DNA of 64,000 nucleotides from Novipirellula herctigrandis (GCA_007859835.1 SJPJ01000001.1:737440-801439); one strand, 5' to 3'. Positions 25,420-36,500 are shown, counted from the stretch's first letter. Notes: generated by a model from the letters alone, not told the origin. Made by a program: numbers and translations.

Positions 25420-27728
25420 ACAACGAGATTCCCCCAACGAATGAAACGCCAAGTCGTTGGCCAAGCATGACGGTCCGTTTGGCCAGTTTCGCGTTCGCGT
25501 TAGTTCTGTTTCCCATCGTCATTATCGGTGCCACGAGGGCCTGGGAAAATAGCGGCACGAAGGTTGAAGATTGGTTACCGTCCGGCTTCGAAGAGACCGA
25601 ACGGTTAATCCAGTTTTTTGACCGCTTCGGCAGCGACGAGCTGCTGATGATTGGATGGGAAGGGGCGAAGCTCGGTGATCCCAATTTGGCTCAAATTCGC
25701 GAAAGGCTATTGGCAGCGGATCCGCTTGACCAACAGCGCCGAGTTTTCTTTCGAGACGTATGGACGGGCGATTCGGTGTTGCAGGAAATGCAGGACCCAC
25801 CGCTCGGATTAACGGCGACTCAAGCAAAGGTGCGGATGGCCGGTTGGATATTGGGGCGTGATGAGACCACCGCGGTATTAGCGCTCGTCTCCAATGACGG
25901 CATGGCTGACCGCCATCGTGCAATCGATTTCGCCAGACGAGTCGCGACCGATGTCTTGGATCGACCCGCAAGCGAAGTTCATTTTGCCGGACCAACGATC
26001 GAAGCGGTTGCTATCGACGAGGCGAGTCAATCGTCGCTTTTGCGATTAAACGGCTATTCGTTCCTCGTCTGCATCGGCCTTTTAATCATCTGTTTAAGAC
26101 GGGTTTGGTACGCAATCGTTATTTTTGGGATCGCAATCTATAACGAGCAAGCGGCAATGGCGTTGATCCATTTTAGTGGATCACAAATGGATAGCATTCT
26201 ACTTCTGACGGCCAACTTGACGTTGGTGCTCAGCGTTTCCGCGGGCATTCACATGTACGGCTATTATCGTCATGCGAGCCAACTTAGCAGCGACACGCCG
26301 CCTGCGCGAATCGCCATTCGCATGGCATTCAAACCAACGCTCCTTGCTGCGATTACCACCGCAATCGGGTTCGGATCGCTTGCGATAAGTCAGATCGTTC
26401 CCGTGCATAAGTTTGGTTTCTATACGGCAATCGCGGTTCCCTTGGCCGCGTTGTTGACACTTTGGTACTTTGCGATGTACCTGCCTTCATCGCGCCGGGC
26501 AACGAATTTTGGAGGGAATCGAAACGCGACTATCGGGATCCCGACACGCCAACAATCACTACAAGTTAGGCTACTAAGGCGAACGCTGAGTAAGTGGCCT
26601 CTCGTTTTGTTTTTCTTTTTGAGTTGCATCGCCCTCGGTGGCGTTGGCTTGGTGCGACTGCGTATCTCGACCGGATTGCATGACCTGTTCCCTGACGATG
26701 CCAAATTGCTTGGCGACTACGCTTGGATTGAACAACGAATCGGGCCACTTGTGCCGGTTGAAATTGTGCTTGAGTGCCCGAGTCGGGACGGCCGTGATGT
26801 GGTGGATGAGCTTGCACTCTTAGGACAATTGCAAGCTCGGGTCCGCCGCACCGAGCCAGTGGGAAGTCTCATTTCAGCAGTCAATTTCTCGCCTCCTATT
26901 CCGCGGAAATCGAAAACAAGCTCACTCGCTGCCTTGGCATACCGAGCGGGCCTGAACGCAGGATTAAATCAATCGCTAAATCGCTACCAATCATTGCGTC
27001 TATTGCGAGTCGATCCCGATCAGCGTTTGTGGCGTTTGACTGCTCGTGTCGAAGGGTCCAAACCGCAGGAATACCATCTGATTATGGACGAGTTGAGAGC
27101 GGCAACTTCCGAAACGCTGGCGACGCATGGCGATCCTGACATTACCTTCACGTTAAGCGGTGGCGTGCCGTTGGCAGCGAAGACTCAGGAACGTTTATTG
27201 AGCGATTTAGGCACCAGCTATATCACCGCGATGGTGTTAATCGGGGCGACGATGGCAATCTTTTTACGAAACCTGTTCGCGGGAGCCTTAGCGATGATTC
27301 CCAATATTTTGCCGGCGTTTGTCGTGTTTGGATGGATGGGCGCGATGAATTGGAAGGTGGAAATTGGCGGCGTGATGACCGCCAGCGCCGTGTTGGGGAT
27401 CGCCGTGGACGACTCGCTCCATTTGATCATGTCGTTTCGTGAATGGTACAAATCAGGACTCTCACGCCAACATTCGGTCCTTGCAGCACTTGCCACCTGC
27501 TCCACGGCGATGGTTCAAACGACGCTGGTTTGCGGACTAGGGATGCTGGTGTTTTCGCTCAGTCCCTTCATCCCGATCCAACGTTTTGCATGGCTAATGT
27601 TCTCACTGTTATTCGTAGCACTTCTCGCCGATTTGGTCTTGTTGCCTGCGATCCTATACAGTCCTCTAGGCCGTTTCTTCTTGTCCGGATCGGGACCCGA
27701 CGTGGCGGAGCCCGCTAAGAATTCCTAA
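25416..27728 (+). CDS. RND-superfamily lipid exporter, MMPL type
   Basis: 770 residues from the ATG that overlaps the previous stop (ATGA); the frame is open upstream to 25389, but the coupled start is preferred. The architecture is the double RND repeat: an N-terminal membrane segment (FAFALVLFPIVIIGA), a large periplasmic loop, a first bundle of membrane helices (from FLVCIGLLIICLRRVW to the LTANLTLVLSVSAGIHM helix), a second periplasmic loop beginning at RISTGLHDLFPDD, and a second bundle. The fourth helix of the second half carries GIAVDDSLHLIMSF, the paired-Asp motif used for proton relay in MMPL and hopanoid transporters. It probably moves the lipid made by the adjoining locus across the inner membrane. 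Its TAA shares bases with the TAG of the convergent methyltransferase. Confidence 0.85.
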   Translation: MNNEIPPTNETPSRWPSMTVRLASFAFALVLFPIVIIGATRAWENSGTKVEDWLPSGFEETERLIQFFDRFGSDELLMIGWEGAKLGDPNLAQIRERLLAADPLDQQRRVFFRDVWTGDSVLQEMQDPPLGLTATQAKVRMAGWILGRDETTAVLALVSNDGMADRHRAIDFARRVATDVLDRPASEVHFAGPTIEAVAIDEASQSSLLRLNGYSFLVCIGLLIICLRRVWYAIVIFGIAIYNEQAAMALIHFSGSQMDSILLLTANLTLVLSVSAGIHMYGYYRHASQLSSDTPPARIAIRMAFKPTLLAAITTAIGFGSLAISQIVPVHKFGFYTAIAVPLAALLTLWYFAMYLPSSRRATNFGGNRNATIGIPTRQQSLQVRLLRRTLSKWPLVLFFFLSCIALGGVGLVRLRISTGLHDLFPDDAKLLGDYAWIEQRIGPLVPVEIVLECPSRDGRDVVDELALLGQLQARVRRTEPVGSLISAVNFSPPIPRKSKTSSLAALAYRAGLNAGLNQSLNRYQSLRLLRVDPDQRLWRLTARVEGSKPQEYHLIMDELRAATSETLATHGDPDITFTLSGGVPLAAKTQERLLSDLGTSYITAMVLIGATMAIFLRNLFAGALAMIPNILPAFVVFGWMGAMNWKVEIGGVMTASAVLGIAVDDSLHLIMSFREWYKSGLSRQHSVLAALATCSTAMVQTTLVCGLGMLVFSLSPFIPIQRFAWLMFSLLFVALLADLVLLPAILYSPLGRFFLSGSGPDVAEPAKNS

Positions 27729-28564
27729 CCCAACCGTACCTGAGTGATTTTCATCACTTGGCGGAACCATGCTCGAGTCGGTGGAAACCAAGTGCGGTAG
27801 CGAATCGATTTCCAACGTCGTCGGTGTCGATCGACCAAATACCATTCTCCGATGTATTGGTAGCATGGGTCCCAACCGCACACCTCTTGGCCATCACAAA
27901 TTCCCCATCGAAAAACAGCGTCCGTCTTACAAACGGCTGCAACCGTGCTCTGCTTTCCCACAATCGCGGGGCAAATGGATTGAAAGAGGATCTCGGCACC
28001 CGGCCAGCGCTGCGAAAGTTCAGCGAACAGACTGCGAACTTTCAACTCATCGCAATAACAAAAAAGACCCTCCGCAGTAACCAATAGCGGACGATCCGGT
28101 CCTAGATCCAAATTGTCCATCCATGCGGTGTCAAAACAATCGGACGCAATGAACGCATTTCGATCCGACGGGCGATAAAAACGCTCTCTCAGTTCAATCG
28201 AATCTGGTAGATCCAAATCCCACCAACGAATTCGTCCGTTATCGATGCGCTCGAAACGACCATCCAACCCCGCACCAAGATTGATAATTGCCGCATCGGG
28301 ATGCCGGACAATAAACTCGCGGACGCGCTCGTCAAATATCTCCGTTCGAACCGCAACATCCATCTGCAAATTCCAGGCCCCCGCGAATTTAGCAAAGTCG
28401 TAGTCGATCGAATCCACGATCTCGACAGCTTTGGGGTCGCGGATAATTGCGTCGTCGCGTTCGGTTTCCATCGCTCGAAAGTAGAGCGGAATTAGCAACG
28501 TTTCCTGGACCGCTCCCAGATCTGCCGAAAATCGTTCCGCCTCATTTGCCGGTGAATTAGGCAT
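27725..28564 (-). CDS. Class I SAM methyltransferase, LCMT/TcmP family
   Basis: 279 residues from the ATG at 28564; a longer frame begins at 28612 inside the upstream gene. The family signature is clear: AIIRDPKAVEIVDSIDYDF near the start, the SAM-binding IINLGAGLDGRFERI, WWDLDLPDSIELRERF with the acidic residues that hold the ribose, and a LLVTAEGLFCY strand. Leucine carboxyl methyltransferase-like enzymes in bacteria O-methylate carboxyl or hydroxyl groups of polyketides (TcmP, for example). As the last gene of the lipid operon it probably caps a carboxyl or hydroxyl group of the product. Its stop codon overlaps that of the facing exporter gene (CTAA). Confidence 0.82.
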   Translation of the reverse strand: MPNSPANEAERFSADLGAVQETLLIPLYFRAMETERDDAIIRDPKAVEIVDSIDYDFAKFAGAWNLQMDVAVRTEIFDERVREFIVRHPDAAIINLGAGLDGRFERIDNGRIRWWDLDLPDSIELRERFYRPSDRNAFIASDCFDTAWMDNLDLGPDRPLLVTAEGLFCYCDELKVRSLFAELSQRWPGAEILFQSICPAIVGKQSTVAAVCKTDAVFRWGICDGQEVCGWDPCYQYIGEWYLVDRHRRRWKSIRYRTWFPPTRAWFRQVMKITQVRLG

Positions 28565-28569
28565 GATGT

Positions 28570-29061
28570 TTACAATACTCGAGTGGACAGAAAAATCGCA
28601 TTCACATGGCAAATGGCAGCCGCCAAACCCGAGCCGACCGTGATTGCCAAAAACGCATGAAAGCCGTTGAACGATGGGTTAAATCCTTGCAATCGACATC
28701 CCCATAGAATCAAGATCGTTAACAGCCCAACAATCAATGCCATTCCAATTCCGATTCGAATTGCAAAGGGGAGCCATCGCAATTCGTTGGCCATCGGCGG
28801 ATCGATCGCCGCTGCTTTTCGCCCAAGTGACGCAGCGAGCACACCGAAAAACGAAGACAACCCAGGCAACAAGATCGACATTGGAATCAACATTGCCGCC
28901 AAAGGGTAGTCGGTGAAAAGGGTCACCGATTCAGCTTGCCCGTAAAGCCAATACGCAATCAACCCATTAATTGCCCCCGCGATACAAAATTCGCGTGGTC
29001 CAGCGATACGAAACGCAAAGTGACGAAGTGTGACGGGTTTTGACACGGTTGGTTTAGACAT
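28570..29061 (-). CDS. Small integral membrane protein of the lipid operon (function unknown)
   Basis: 163 residues from the ATG at 29061, which overlaps the stop of the upstream reductase by 8 bases (ATGTCTAA); a longer frame starts at 29076. Four hydrophobic stretches are visible: FCIAGAINGLIAYWLYG, LAAMLIPMSILLPGLSSFFGV, IGIGMALIVGLLTILILWGC and HAFLAITVGSGLAAAICHV. The loop between helices 2 and 3 is polar (GRKAAAIDPPMANELRW). I recognise no family. Its fixed place between the FabL-like reductase and the methyltransferase suggests it anchors the biosynthetic enzymes or assists lipid transfer, but that is inference only. Confidence 0.75.
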   Translation of the reverse strand: MSKPTVSKPVTLRHFAFRIAGPREFCIAGAINGLIAYWLYGQAESVTLFTDYPLAAMLIPMSILLPGLSSFFGVLAASLGRKAAAIDPPMANELRWLPFAIRIGIGMALIVGLLTILILWGCRLQGFNPSFNGFHAFLAITVGSGLAAAICHVNAIFLSTRVL

Positions 29062-29818
29062 GAACAGCCGATCCACCGTCGACCGTTAGCGTTTCGCCCT
29101 GCACCATGTCGCTAAGCGGACTGGCTAAGAACAACACCGCATTAGCAACGTCGCGGTCGACCAAGAAGCGATCACCAACCATCGACTTCTGTTTGCGCCC
29201 TTCAAACATCTGATCCGCACCGGGCAAACGACGAGTCGAGTCCGTTTCGACCAGACCTGCTTTGACGATGTTGACATTGATGCCTTCATCACCAAGTTCG
29301 AGTGCCAAGTGACGCGAGATGCTCTCGAGGGCCGCCTTGCTGCCGCCGATCAGCCCGTACATCGGCAGGGCAATGTCCGCACCGTGGCTGCTAATCGCGA
29401 TGACTTTGCCTCGACCGGAACCGTTCGTCAACATGTCTTTTGCTTCGCGGACCAGATGCACTAATGACATCACGTTGGTTTGCATTGCAGTGTTGAAATG
29501 CTGTGGCCCGGCGGCCAACAGATTGCGGAACCCACCGGTCGCGGCGTTACTGACAATAATATCCAACCGTCCGATTTCCGATTTGACAAACTGCATCATC
29601 GCTTCGACGTCCTCGGATTCACTAACATCGGCCTTGACTACCCAAACTTGCCGACCGAGTGAAATGATCGCCTGGGCAACTTCCATTGCTGCCGCTCGGC
29701 TAGTGACATAGTTGATGACAATATCGGCACCTGCTTCGGCGAGCCGAATGGCAGTGGCACGGCCGATACCGCGCGAGCTCCCACTGACGAGGGCCACTTT
29801 TCCTGTAAGATCGATCAT
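29054..29818 (-). CDS. FabL-like NADPH enoyl-ACP reductase (atypical SDR)
   Basis: 254-residue short-chain dehydrogenase. The cofactor motif SGSSRGIG is at residues 12-19, and NAA at 91-93. The active-site spacing is Tyr154 to Lys161 (YGLIGGSK, Y-x6-K) rather than the Y-x3-K of FabG. That spacing, together with GLVETD and MVQGETLTVDGG, is the hallmark of FabL-type enoyl-ACP reductases (compare Bacillus subtilis FabL). The neighbouring synthase has KR and DH domains but no ER domain, so this enzyme would reduce the enoyl intermediate in trans. Start ATG overlaps the PPTase stop (ATGA). A 3-oxoacyl reductase role is less likely because of the active-site spacing. Confidence 0.8.
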   Translation of the reverse strand: MIDLTGKVALVSGSSRGIGRATAIRLAEAGADIVINYVTSRAAAMEVAQAIISLGRQVWVVKADVSESEDVEAMMQFVKSEIGRLDIIVSNAATGGFRNLLAAGPQHFNTAMQTNVMSLVHLVREAKDMLTNGSGRGKVIAISSHGADIALPMYGLIGGSKAALESISRHLALELGDEGINVNIVKAGLVETDSTRRLPGADQMFEGRKQKSMVGDRFLVDRDVANAVLFLASPLSDMVQGETLTVDGGSAVHV

Positions 29819-30507
29819 GGTTTACATATTCCTAAGAGAAGTTCGTTTGAATGATGGGGTATTGTTTGTTCAAGAACCGAATGCGGCTGAGCCACCGCCA
29901 CGGCGAAGCGGTCCACAAAGTGGAATTCAATCGATGCGAGTTGACACATCGCGTCATTGCGGTCGTTTCGAACCGTACATCGAGAGGGATGCGACTTCGC
30001 CGAATCGTTCTCTACCGATACAATCTTCCAGCGATTGGGGCGAAACGGTTCACAGCGACAGAAGGCTTTGTAGGCGGCTTCCTTCGCGGCCCAGAACGCG
30101 TGGGGGGGTTGCGTGCCAATTCGAATTCGTTCATTGCGGTCAAACCAAGTCGTCAAGAAACTTGGCGCCAACGGATTTCGAATGTCGACCAAATCGATTC
30201 CAATCCGAGACCGGCTGACCGCTGCCGCAACGGCTCCCTCAATATGGCTGGTCGACAACCGTAACCGCAACGCGGTAGTCGTTGAATGCGACGGATGCTT
30301 GACGAACGCGACGGGACGGCGAGATTTGCCATCACGGCACCGCGATCGAACTTCGATCCTTTGCTCCGAATTGACTTCGCTCGACCAACGCCGAACCATC
30401 CGTGCCATCAACTCACATGAGCGTCGGTTCAATGACTCCCAAGACGCGCCTCCCTGTGGCGTCAATTCAATCGACCATTCCGCAATGGGGTGTTTGGTTT
30501 GGCACAT
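29815..30507 (-). CDS. 4'-phosphopantetheinyl transferase (Sfp/EntD type)
   Basis: 230 residues from the ATG at 30507, whose A is the last base of the synthase stop (TGATG), a typical re-initiation junction; the frame also extends upstream to 30582 inside the synthase gene. The catalytic motifs are present: GIDLVDI at residues 103-109 (metal-binding Asp105) and WAAKEAAYK at 139-147 (Glu143, Lys147), preceded by a RLSTSHIEGAVAAAV strand resembling the substrate-recognition region. The enzyme transfers the phosphopantetheine arm from CoA to a serine of carrier proteins. The obvious substrates are the two ACP domains encoded three genes upstream in the same operon (PfaE-like role). Confidence 0.87.
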   Translation of the reverse strand: MCQTKHPIAEWSIELTPQGGASWESLNRRSCELMARMVRRWSSEVNSEQRIEVRSRCRDGKSRRPVAFVKHPSHSTTTALRLRLSTSHIEGAVAAAVSRSRIGIDLVDIRNPLAPSFLTTWFDRNERIRIGTQPPHAFWAAKEAAYKAFCRCEPFRPNRWKIVSVENDSAKSHPSRCTVRNDRNDAMCQLASIEFHFVDRFAVAVAQPHSVLEQTIPHHSNELLLGICKP

Positions 30508-33500
30508 CAGGACCCAATCCCTTGCAGCAAGGTACATCGATAGCCAAGTCCGCTGATAACGGCTTCGCCCGAAGCGTCCCAAACATTGAAATCCAAGATC
30601 GCGGCGTCAGCTACTTTCTCGTGAAGTTTGACGTCGACCAGCAATTCCTCTTCAGCATTTGGCATCCGCAGAATCTGCAACTGTTTCATGCCAACGGGAA
30701 TGGCGAACAACGAAGGGTCTGTCAACCACACGTGGACACCACATGCAAACATGCATCCATCGATCACTGCCATTGGCGTCAGTGGTCGACCGCGACGCCG
30801 CTCGCCGACCAACTCGTTGGGATCGGGTGAACGCAATTTGCCCAGCAGCACGCCATTGACGGAGCAAACATGAGTAAGCGTTTGAAACGCCGGTCCATGA
30901 GAAATCAATTCACCGGCAGCGTATTTGACAGGATGCCAAGCCAAGTTCCCATTGATTTCTGGCCGCACGATCGAAGACATCTCGGTTCGCGTAGGAACAA
31001 TACACGTCACCCTGGTTTGATCGGATTGGACCAACACCCCCTTACTGTTTCTAAAATCCGCCACCAACCGAGCGATCTTATGCTCACCCTGATCCTCGAC
31101 ACAAACATGCGCTGCGTGCACCGAATCCAATTCGATTGGCAAGCTCTTTTCGATTCCTATGTCACCAAGCACGATCGGTGTGGTGGATAGGCCGCTCCGT
31201 CCATACGTCGCTTCCACAATCGCCTCGATCGAGGCAACGGTAGGCATCAACGGTTTCGATCGAAACAAATGCTGCGACAAAAAGGGATCCGTTTTCGAAT
31301 CGAGACGAAGTAAAAACCGCTTAGATGCCGACGAATCACGTTGCAACACCTGCTCGTCCAAAAGCGGGCAGTCTGCAAGTGGAATGCTGTCCTTGTGATC
31401 TTGGCTGTGGGTCGAGTCTTCGTCCTTCGTTCGCGGGTCGTCGGTTTCTCTAAACTCGCTCGCGGACAATTGGCCCGTCAATTCGAAAAAGCTTTCATCG
31501 CTGACAATCACTTCCGATTCGGCCGTCGGACGCGATATTTCACGCAGTAAATGATCCACCCCTTCCGCGATTGGCATCAGTGCCAACTTCAAGATGGACC
31601 GACTACCGAAGCTAGTCGATCGCAACATCATTCCCGCTTCGCCCCAACTATGCCAATGGAAACTGACCGCGCGAACATCGGGCCGTTCGTGTCGCAACGA
31701 TCCGATCAGTTTGCACATTCCATCGGCGCCGAGTGAGTAGTCGCTCGCGGCGTTGGCTCCCATCCGACCGCTGATGGAACCGAATCCGACAAAGACCTGC
31801 AGCGGATCTTGGCGGGTTAGTTCCATTAAGTTCTTCGTCGCAGTTAACTTGACATCTACCATTTGGCGTACGCGATCAAGACGCTTGTTTTCAATGCGAT
31901 CAGGAAACGCAATGCCCGCACCTTGAATGATCCCATGGATATCGCCATCTTTTGAACGGATCGCCCTTAGCGTGTTGCTCAGCTCCTCGCGATTGCATAT
32001 ATCACAAGTGTGGTAGTGGAAATCGATGCCATTTCTTTTTGCTTCATCCAAATTCCGTTGCAATTCACGTTGCGTGGCCAAACAGTTCCAGATCTCGCGC
32101 CCGCTCTTACCTTCTGCCATGGCGTCGCGAGTGACCCTGCGTCGAATTTCCGCTAGCTGATGCTCGGATGCATCGAGTATTTCCGCAGGAAGCGGATCGA
32201 TCTTGGTGCGACCGAGCACGTGCATCTTCAATCGGAATCGGCCCGCCAATTCCATCGCTACGCGTGCGGTGATCCCTCGACCGCCACCTGCGGCAACCCA
32301 TACCGAACCTGGCTTTGGGACCAGCGGCATTGTGTCGTCGAGCGATCGTTCCAACGCGATTGGAATTCGACGCTCTCCATCAACGAAAGCGACTTCGACC
32401 GCCGGATCGTCGCTGCTTAGTTCATCCATCAAAAACGTCGCGACCGATTGCGGCGACTCACCGGGCGACGCGTCAACGACCTTTGTCTGCAGTTGGCTCC
32501 ATCCACGCTGGTTTGCCTCGACACGCATGCTTTTCAGCAGCCCACTGATGGCTCCACCCTCAGGTGCCAGCGGTCGTTTTGCAAACCCAAAATCGCCGTT
32601 CAAACAAGTCACCGCACTCAGTGATTGCAGCGTTGCCCCCGATTCTTTGGCCGCACTCACCCAACTTTGCAGGATTTCAAATGGCAGCATCACTCCCGAT
32701 TCGACTCGTTTGCCCCATGATTTGGAACCGTTAATTCGCCAAGCTGCGTCATCACGTGGCGTCGCAATCACCAAATGTTCGGGAACCTGATTGGCTACAA
32801 TTGCCTTAAAAGATTGCATTGCGTTTTCGTGGTCGTTCGTGGCAATGCAAAAAACCTTTACTTGAGCTTCAGAAAAGACCGATGCAATCGCTTTCGCATC
32901 GGGGTTGTCTCCGACGATAACAACCGATCCTGTCAAGACGCGAACTCGTTTACCGCTTCCTTGCATCGGCTGCATTCGCATCACGAACCGCTTCGCCACA
33001 TTATCCTTAGTATCCTCTGGCGTGCTCTTGGCTTGGTTTGGCGTGCTCTTAGCTTGGTTTGGCGTTGGCAGCGTCCCCTTCCAAACCGGATCGGGATAGA
33101 AGGTCTTAAAATGACGCCAATCGGTGATGGTGACATCGGGTTCGCAGCTACCCGACTCGATTTCAGCGATCAGATGCGAGGTGCCTTCCTGGACGGGCAA
33201 GAATCGCATTTTGGCTAGAAATTTGGCATGTTTCGTTTCGGGCCGTACTGCCATTCCGACTTCGTCCCATGAATGCCACGCCAGTGTCACAACACGGGTT
33301 TCGGGACGTTGGAACCGAAACCACGATCCCATTTTTGCAACCATCTCGTTTGCTAAACAGTAATCCGTTTGTCCAATGCCTCCAAAGCGACCGCTGATCG
33401 ATCCGAAAATCACAAAGAACCGTAGCGGATCGTTTGCCGTTAGCTGCATCAAAGCAGCGCAGCCATCCGCTTTCGCCGCGATAGTGCGGTCTACCAAGTT

Positions 33501-36500
33501 CGGCTTCTTGGAAACAAACTTGTTCGCTTTTTCAAATCCAGCTCCGTGAATCACGCCAACGATGGGTTCGCCGTTGCTGCGGATTTGGTCAAGCAATTTG
33601 TCTAGCGCTGCACGGTCCGAGACGTCGCATCCCCAGTATCGGCATCGAATGCCTTGTTCGGCGAATCGCTTCATGGTTCGTTCGATCTCGATCGCCTTTT
33701 CGACGGCCGACCACCGATCCGCAGGAATTTGTTTTTCGGCGATCGCCTGCCGCATCACTTCGCTGCGAAGTTGCCGCAATTCCGCATCGTCGAGATCCGA
33801 CCAACCCGGCTCAATGTTCGGTGGCGATGTAGAACCAATAAGATGAAGAGTACCGCTTACACGCTTTCCAATCGCTTCGGCCACCGTTGCGGTGACGCCG
33901 CGAGCGCCGCCCGTAATCACCCAAGCCCCTTCGACCGAATCGACCGAAATGCTTGGCTCGGCCGTCAGCGGCTCAAGAATCGGCCGCAGCACATACCGCC
34001 GCTGTTTTTGATCGTATCCAACCTCGGCTTCAACCGCCCGCAGTTTCCACTCCTCGTGAAACAGTCCCACTGCGTCACGGTCAGAAATCGTCCGATGCAA
34101 ATCAATGGTTTTGGCGCAAAACCGGTCACCAAACTGAGACTTCGATTCCAACCGAATCGCTTTCATCAGACCCGTCAAAGCACCATCGCAAACACTGGCC
34201 AAACAACCTGACCAACCAAAATCTCCCGCTGTGCGGATGACCGCAAAACAGGACGCCGAATCGCTCGCTTTCGCTTCGGTCACTTTCCCATACCACCACT
34301 GTAGCAGTCGATAGGGTCCCATCACCCCGCGTTCGCGTTGTTTCACGTAGGCACTTTTTAGATCGATACCTTGATGGTCCCCGGGCTCAGCGACAATCAC
34401 ATGCATAGGGAACCCTTGCTCAAACGATGCTTCAATTCGCGAGACCGATTCTTCGAGCGAGAGCGTCGTTTCTAGCAGCATCACCTCATTGTGCTCAGCG
34501 TCAAACGTCTTAGCTAACTGGTCTGCGAAGGTACCGTCGCCAACAACCAAAACACCACCGGTCATGGTCGACGGAGCCATCGTCGAAGTATCTTCCTTCT
34601 TTGTGGATCTCTCGATTTCGATCGACCGAGGCACCATCCGATAAACGAACCGATTGCAAATCTTATCGCTAACATCCGTTGGCGGTTTGCCCTCAACGCT
34701 GGTTGCAAGCTTGATAAATGCGTCCGCATCGATGGCTGGATAATCGGTGTGCGTCGTTGTTTGGAATGGTTGCTGGGTTTCGGGCGCCTTCGACTGCTTT
34801 GTTCCTGCTGATCCGTTTCTTGAATTTGGCTTGACCTCGCTAAAACCGAAAGGTCGAAAATCAAGTTCGAGGTAGGTGGGCGATGAATCATTACTTGCCG
34901 CGTCCGATACGCTTGCTTTCGCCACACCGTTGCTAGTCACGTGAAGTTCGTCTTTCACATCAATGTGCTGGGTAGAATCGGTCACCGCAAGCCACGCTTT
35001 CGCTTGCCCCGGTGCCATCACGATACTGGCTTGGTTATCAACTCGCCGCAGAGTATGCATCGTCGCATGTGAAGTTTCCCTTCCGCGTTGGGGACAATAT
35101 TGGTCGCGCAGCGCATCCTGTGCCTCTGCTAACGAGAACCGTTTCGCCGTCGCGGGGAATAGTTCCGCCAGTCGTCCCAATCGATTCGTGGAATGGTCAG
35201 GGACCTCGCCCGAAGGTTTGAGCAACTGAGTGTGATTGCTTGCCAACACTGAATCCGCAGCGACCCGGTTCGCTTCAAGATGGCAGCCATCGTATTCCAA
35301 GTAGGTCTGCTTTCCGGATCGAGCGTCATGTAATGAAACGCCCCACGCGCCTCGCCGATCACTACTTTTTATGATCCGGATTGCTTCGTCGATACTCGCC
35401 GCTTCGCTTAGCAGGCGGCGCACAAGCAAGCCATGCAGGAGACCAAATCGGTTACGACCTGTGATCGGGCGATCAATTAGCATCGAACTACTGACGCTTA
35501 AACCTGCCTCATTGAATCCAGCGATTGATCCGACCTGGCCTGCGATTCCAAATAAAACATGACGTTGACCATGCTGGGGACTGCGGACGCAAACACTGCG
35601 TGGCAATGGACCGCGAAGCAACAACCCGATCGGCAAATCCTCGTTCGCACCGTGCCACCACCCATTGGCATTATCGGATGCAGGAACAACGAAGTGAGCA
35701 CAACCAGCATCGATGTCGGGATAGAGCCAAAGGTTGAGCGCCATCAAGTTCTCGAAAGCAATCTCGCTACCCTCGGCAATCCCTCGGAGTTCCTCAAGAG
35801 ATGCTTCGTCCCAGTATCGTTCCACGTTCGGTAACACCTGGCCAAGATCCGGCAGCGAACTACCACCTTCGGCGAAAGTTCCCGCACATAGAGAGACAAG
35901 CTGACCAATACGATCTCGCTCTTGCTCGCCGTATTGCCGTCCCATTTGCCGTGGTGATCCGGACACCTCAATCGTGCGTATGTGTTTTGCCCTAGCGAAG
36001 CGTTCTTGGGGAACGTCTTTAAGCTTCCCATTTCCACCGTTTTTTTCTTGCTCAGTAACGCAGCCCAAAGCAACGTCCATTGGCAAAATTCTCACGGCGG
36101 CTCCGCTGTCACATTTCCCTTGAGTCACGGTTTGGCGACGAACAGGCGAACGACTCTTCGTCGGTTCTTTTCTCGCAGTCGATTCTTTTCTCGCAGTCGA
36201 TTCTTTTCTCGCAGTCGGTTGTGCTTCGGATGGTGAACCCGTAACGGAAGGCGAAGAAAGTCGCGACGGAGCAAACTTCGCGGAGGGTTTCAAAAGCGAT
36301 TTGATAATCGCAGGGTTGGTTTGTAGCAGCGGACCAAGACGTCCATTGACGCTCAAAGCGGCTCGCACCGCGGTGATGCCTCGCTGCGGCCCCCGGCGTG
36401 GCTCGTCCATCGAAACAGCCACACAATCCGACCGATCGGAAATGATACGACGATTCAGTCCTGTCAAAACTTGACCGGGACCAACTTCAATCAACAACCG

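Noticed and set aside
29054-29818. Calling the SDR gene FabG (3-oxoacyl-ACP reductase)
   Set aside because: Active-site spacing is Y-x6-K, not Y-x3-K, and C-terminal motifs match FabL.
30507-30582. Longer N-terminus for the phosphopantetheinyl transferase (start at 30582)
   Set aside because: The extra 25 residues lie inside the synthase coding end and are not family-like; TGATG coupling favours 30507.
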